A DNA stretch of 5,371 bases from Acidobacteriota bacterium. GTDB lineage: Bacteria; Acidobacteriota; UBA6911; RPQK01; JADFOI01. The translations under genes and the position numbers were made by a program. Numbering within the stretch: position 1 is the first letter of the stretch; the number at the start of each line of letters is the position of its first letter. Below the pieces are notes generated by a model that was not told the DNA's origin, made no database searches, and saw only the letters and a program-made list of their open reading frames with translations. Positions 5,204 to 5,371 of this stretch are shown piece after piece. Where the stretch lies: contig JAPUKI010000250.1 in assembly GCA_027295745.1 (NCBI GenBank), positions 1 through 5,371 on the forward strand. The letters are read 5' to 3'.

Positions 5204-5371
5204 CTAGGCGGAGCCTCCGCCCAAAAGCGCAAACAAAATCACCATGAAGACGAACCAGCCGATCAGGCAGACTCCCACAGCTCGACCCGTGCTCTGATAG
5301 TCCAGTGCTTGCCGCACCGCGATGATCATGGCAACCAGCATCCAAATACTCACTGCAAACATGATCAGATT
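5204..5371 (-). CDS. Yip1-family membrane protein, C-terminal 55 residues
   Basis: This reading frame enters from the right edge and ends at TAG (5206-5204). Two hydrophobic helices are visible, roughly residues 3-19 and 32-50 of the visible part, with a short polar loop between them containing AVRQALDYQSTGRAVGV. The pattern W-M-L-V-A-M-I-I-A-V-R-Q-A-L-D-Y, then a small polar stretch, then RAVGVCLIGW, is what I associate with the end of bacterial YIP1-domain proteins: multi-pass inner-membrane proteins of unknown precise function. The start and the rest of the domain lie outside the window. The last codons (Gly-Gly-Gly-Ser-Ala) contain a GC-rich palindrome. Another short membrane family cannot be excluded from 55 residues. 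Confidence 0.72.
   Translation of the reverse strand, partial: NLIMFAVSIWMLVAMIIAVRQALDYQSTGRAVGVCLIGWFVFMVILFALLGGGSA
5207..5221 (-). other. GC-rich palindrome at the end of the Yip1-family gene
   Basis: GGCGGAG-G-CTCCGCC on the minus strand is a near-perfect inverted repeat with a one-base centre; a real hairpin would have six pairs and a 3-nt loop. It lies directly before the TAG stop. No run of T follows, so it is not a standard intrinsic terminator; the zinc-ribbon gene downstream may still be cotranscribed. Confidence 0.45.

Noticed and set aside
5207..5221. Intrinsic terminator after the Yip1-family gene
   Set aside because: The inverted repeat is inside the coding end and no T-run follows on the minus strand.
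5160..5345. Minus-strand open frame of 61 codons at the right edge
   Set aside because: The alternative frame reads a hydrophobic Yip1-like C-terminus ending at 5204, which is far more protein-like; this one is Arg/Gly/His-rich shadow sequence.

Overview
The window looks like a core-genome stretch from a free-living Gram-negative-type bacterium. It has moderate GC, Shine-Dalgarno-led genes, an exported two-repeat M16 (insulinase-like) protein, GDP-mannose synthesis, an ECF sigma/ZAS anti-sigma pair and a Yip1-family membrane protein. The overall style, especially the Yip1 C-terminus and the exported M16 protein, reminds me of Acidobacteriota or a similar lineage. That placement is an inference, because no rRNA or universal marker is present.

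Layout. Minus strand, left part: a mannose-1-phosphate guanylyltransferase gene (1-910, its 3' end lies off the left edge) sits downstream of a large secreted M16-family gene (990-3770). The 79-nt gap between them is almost entirely a heptamer tandem repeat. A second, unrelated heptamer array lies inside the last codons of the M16 gene. Plus strand, middle: divergent from the M16 gene, across about 70 nt, are an ECF sigma factor gene (3842-4468) and a short soluble zinc-binding anti-sigma gene (4465-4707), overlapping as ATGA. Next comes a 174-nt non-coding stretch holding a degenerate 5' half of a tRNA gene and an 11-bp-period direct repeat, then an intact tRNA-Val(TAC) (4882-4955). Minus strand, right edge: the end of a Yip1-family membrane protein gene (5204-5371) is followed 40 nt later by a 54-residue zinc-ribbon protein gene (4999-5163), which converges on the tRNA.

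How the parts may work together. The sigma/anti-sigma pair is a self-contained regulatory switch. Because the anti-sigma has no membrane segment, its signal is probably cytoplasmic (redox or metal). The M16 protein is predicted to be exported and carries HXXER in place of the zinc motif HXXEH, so it may be a non-peptidase homologue acting as a scaffold or partner. The divergent arrangement allows the sigma factor to control the M16 gene, but no convincing ECF promoter could be read. Most of the window is ordinary. The best leads are the broken M16 active site, the two heptamer arrays, the tRNA fossil and the small zinc-ribbon gene.
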